Assembly (NCBI GenBank): GCA_002478575.1
Contig: DLOX01000131.1
Span: 1-5,953, forward strand
DNA: 5,953 nt
From: Sphingomonadales bacterium UBA7473
GTDB lineage: Bacteria; Pseudomonadota; Alphaproteobacteria; Sphingomonadales; Sphingomonadaceae
Reading direction: 5' to 3'
The notes under the pieces were generated by a model, which saw only the letters and a list, made by a program, of their open reading frames with translations, had not been told where the DNA came from and searched no databases. The stretch's first letter is position 1, and each line of letters opens with the position of its first letter. A program made the translations under genes and the position numbers. Below, one piece after another: positions 5,433-5,953 of this stretch.

Positions 5433-5882
5433 ATGAGTAACACGGCCTTCCCCGATACCACATACAGCTACGCCCCGGACTTCACACCGGTGCCCCTCCA
5501 ACGCGTGCGGCATGATGGTTGGACTGAACCCCGGCAGCGGTGCTTTGTTGAGGCTTTGGCGGTGACGGGATCGGTTGAGGCTGCGGCGCGGATGGTGCGC
5601 ATGTCTCGGAAATCGGCTTATGCTTTGCGAGCACGGCCTGATGCGGGGAGCTTTGCGCGGGCTTGGGATAAGGCGGTTTCTATTGGCCGCATGCGCTTGT
5701 TCGATGCGATGATGGATCGGGCAGTGAATGGGGTTACGACGCTGACTCTAAGGCTGGGTGGCGCCGTTGACATTAAGCATGGGATCGATGGTCGGCTGAT
5801 CGCATCTCAGACGCGGGCGGAGTTGGGCCGCAATGTCGGGCTGGGTGTCGCTGTGAAAGCCACACAAGGTAACATAAGGTGA
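5433..5882 (+). CDS. Small HTH DNA-binding protein of unknown role (sphingomonad type)
   Basis: The 149-residue protein has an N-terminal F-T-P-V-P-L-x-R-V-R-H-D-G-W-T segment (17-31) leading into R-Q-R-C-F-V-E-A-L-A (34-43). A helix-turn-helix follows at about 46-68 (S-V-E-A-A-A-R-M-V-R-M-S-R-K-S-A-Y-A-L-R). Then come F-A-R-A-W-D-K-A (74-81) and a helical stretch to about residue 98. The HTH resembles those of terminase small subunits and other short transposase- or phage-like DNA binders, but I know of no assigned function. The region after residue 105 (L-R-L-G-G-A-V-D, then G-R-L-I-A-S-Q-T-R) is Gly-rich and probably variable. The last codons and the TGA lie within an AAGGTRACA repeat cluster, so the natural C-terminus may have been changed by a repeat. 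The start at 5433 is needed to include the conserved N-terminal segment. No Shine-Dalgarno is seen, only a promoter placed to give a leaderless mRNA. Confidence 0.8.
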   Translation: MSNTAFPDTTYSYAPDFTPVPLQRVRHDGWTEPRQRCFVEALAVTGSVEAAARMVRMSRKSAYALRARPDAGSFARAWDKAVSIGRMRLFDAMMDRAVNGVTTLTLRLGGAVDIKHGIDGRLIASQTRAELGRNVGLGVAVKATQGNIR

Positions 5883-5884
5883 CA
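5866..5884 (+). repeat. Direct repeat pair AAGGTRACA over the HTH gene's stop codon
   Basis: AAGGTAACA (5866-5874) and AAGGTGACA (5876-5884) are spaced exactly 10 bp apart and differ at one base. The second copy contains the TGA stop (5880-5882) of the HTH gene. The unit recurs in inverted orientation at 5912-5920. Confidence 0.7.
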
Positions 5885-5921
5885 GAAAAGTTTCAATTTG
5901 CTGTGGAACTTTGTCACCTTA
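5875..5921. repeat. Perfect 10-bp inverted repeat spanning the HTH stop codon
   Basis: TAAGGTGACA (5875-5884) is perfectly complementary to TGTCACCTTA (5912-5921), with a 27-base interior. One G-U and one A-U pair can extend the stem. It could be part of a dispersed intergenic repeat or a small-palindrome element. As a transcription terminator it is poor because of the long loop and interrupted T-run (CCTTTTCTTGG) after the right arm, though this is not excluded. Confidence 0.65.
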
Positions 5922-5930
5922 GGTCCTTTT

Positions 5931-5953
5931 CTTGGAGCCTTGGTGTCTTGGTG
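5931..5953 (+). repeat. 8-bp tandem repeat CTTGGWGY running off the window
   Basis: CTTGGAGC (5931-5938), CTTGGTGT (5939-5946) and CTTGGTG (5947-5953, cut by the edge) form an uninterrupted head-to-tail array of period 8. The array probably continues beyond the window. I recall similar short CTTGGTGTCTTGGTG-like intergenic repeats in unrelated bacteria, but cannot search for it here. Confidence 0.65.

Noticed and set aside
5071..5882. Barstar plus HTH gene as a complete toxin-antitoxin module
   Set aside because: Neither protein looks like a toxin, and the HTH gene has its own promoter-like sequence and no nuclease motif. An inhibitor and a DNA binder alone do not make a module.
5875..5921. 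The 10-bp palindrome as a rho-independent terminator
   Set aside because: The 27-base loop and the interrupted T-run make it a weak terminator; the shared AAGGTRACA units argue better for a repeat element.

Overview
The window looks like chromosomal DNA from an alphaproteobacterium of the Sphingomonadales (Sphingopyxis/Sphingorhabdus-like). The reasons are a G+C content in the mid-to-high 50s by eye, the short PurL type, a membrane-anchored LuxR-HTH protein with an Ig-like tail, and a small HTH protein with the 'HDGW-T-x-x-RQR-x-F-x-EALA' signature that I associate with sphingomonads. The order and genus are inference from memory of these families. No plasmid, phage, insertion-sequence, tRNA, rRNA or CRISPR signal is visible.

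Left part (1-2965, minus strand): purL, the large subunit of the PurSQL-type FGAM synthase, is followed by a DUF72/YecE-like TIM-barrel gene. They overlap by four bases (ATGA) and read as a translationally coupled pair. purL has a plausible SD that lies in the loop of a GC-rich hairpin. A consensus -35 (TTGACA) lies upstream, back to back with a possible -35 for the next gene.

Middle (2966-4394): a 90-bp divergent spacer separates purL from a plus-strand gene for a one-component regulator. This protein has a LuxR-type HTH in the cytoplasm, one membrane span and a periplasmic Ig-like (Big_5-like) domain. Its 3' end overlaps by 14 bp the 3' end of a convergent minus-strand gene for a six-helix membrane protein with conserved His/Asp residues, similar to YdjM/DUF457 'metal-dependent hydrolases'. 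That gene lies 44 bp downstream of a secreted rhodanese-like protein gene (4439-4939), and the two probably form an operon.

Right part (4940-5953): a 131-bp divergent spacer carries a clean 6-bp-arm dyad over the possible rhodanese promoter. A plus-strand barstar-family inhibitor gene follows with no barnase-like nuclease in view, then a small DNA-binding (HTH) protein of unknown role. The HTH gene ends inside a cluster of short repeats: AAGGTRACA as a tandem pair plus an inverted copy. An 8-bp tandem repeat (CTTGGWGY) then runs off the window edge.

The most interesting points are the LuxR-TM-Ig sensor, the orphan barstar with a changed contact residue, the repeat cluster at the right edge, and a pattern in which all three plus-strand genes lack a usable SD and have a possible promoter whose predicted start site falls on or one base before the ATG (leaderless mRNA hypothesis). 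No clearly new multi-gene system is evident. Most of the window is ordinary housekeeping and accessory chromosomal content.
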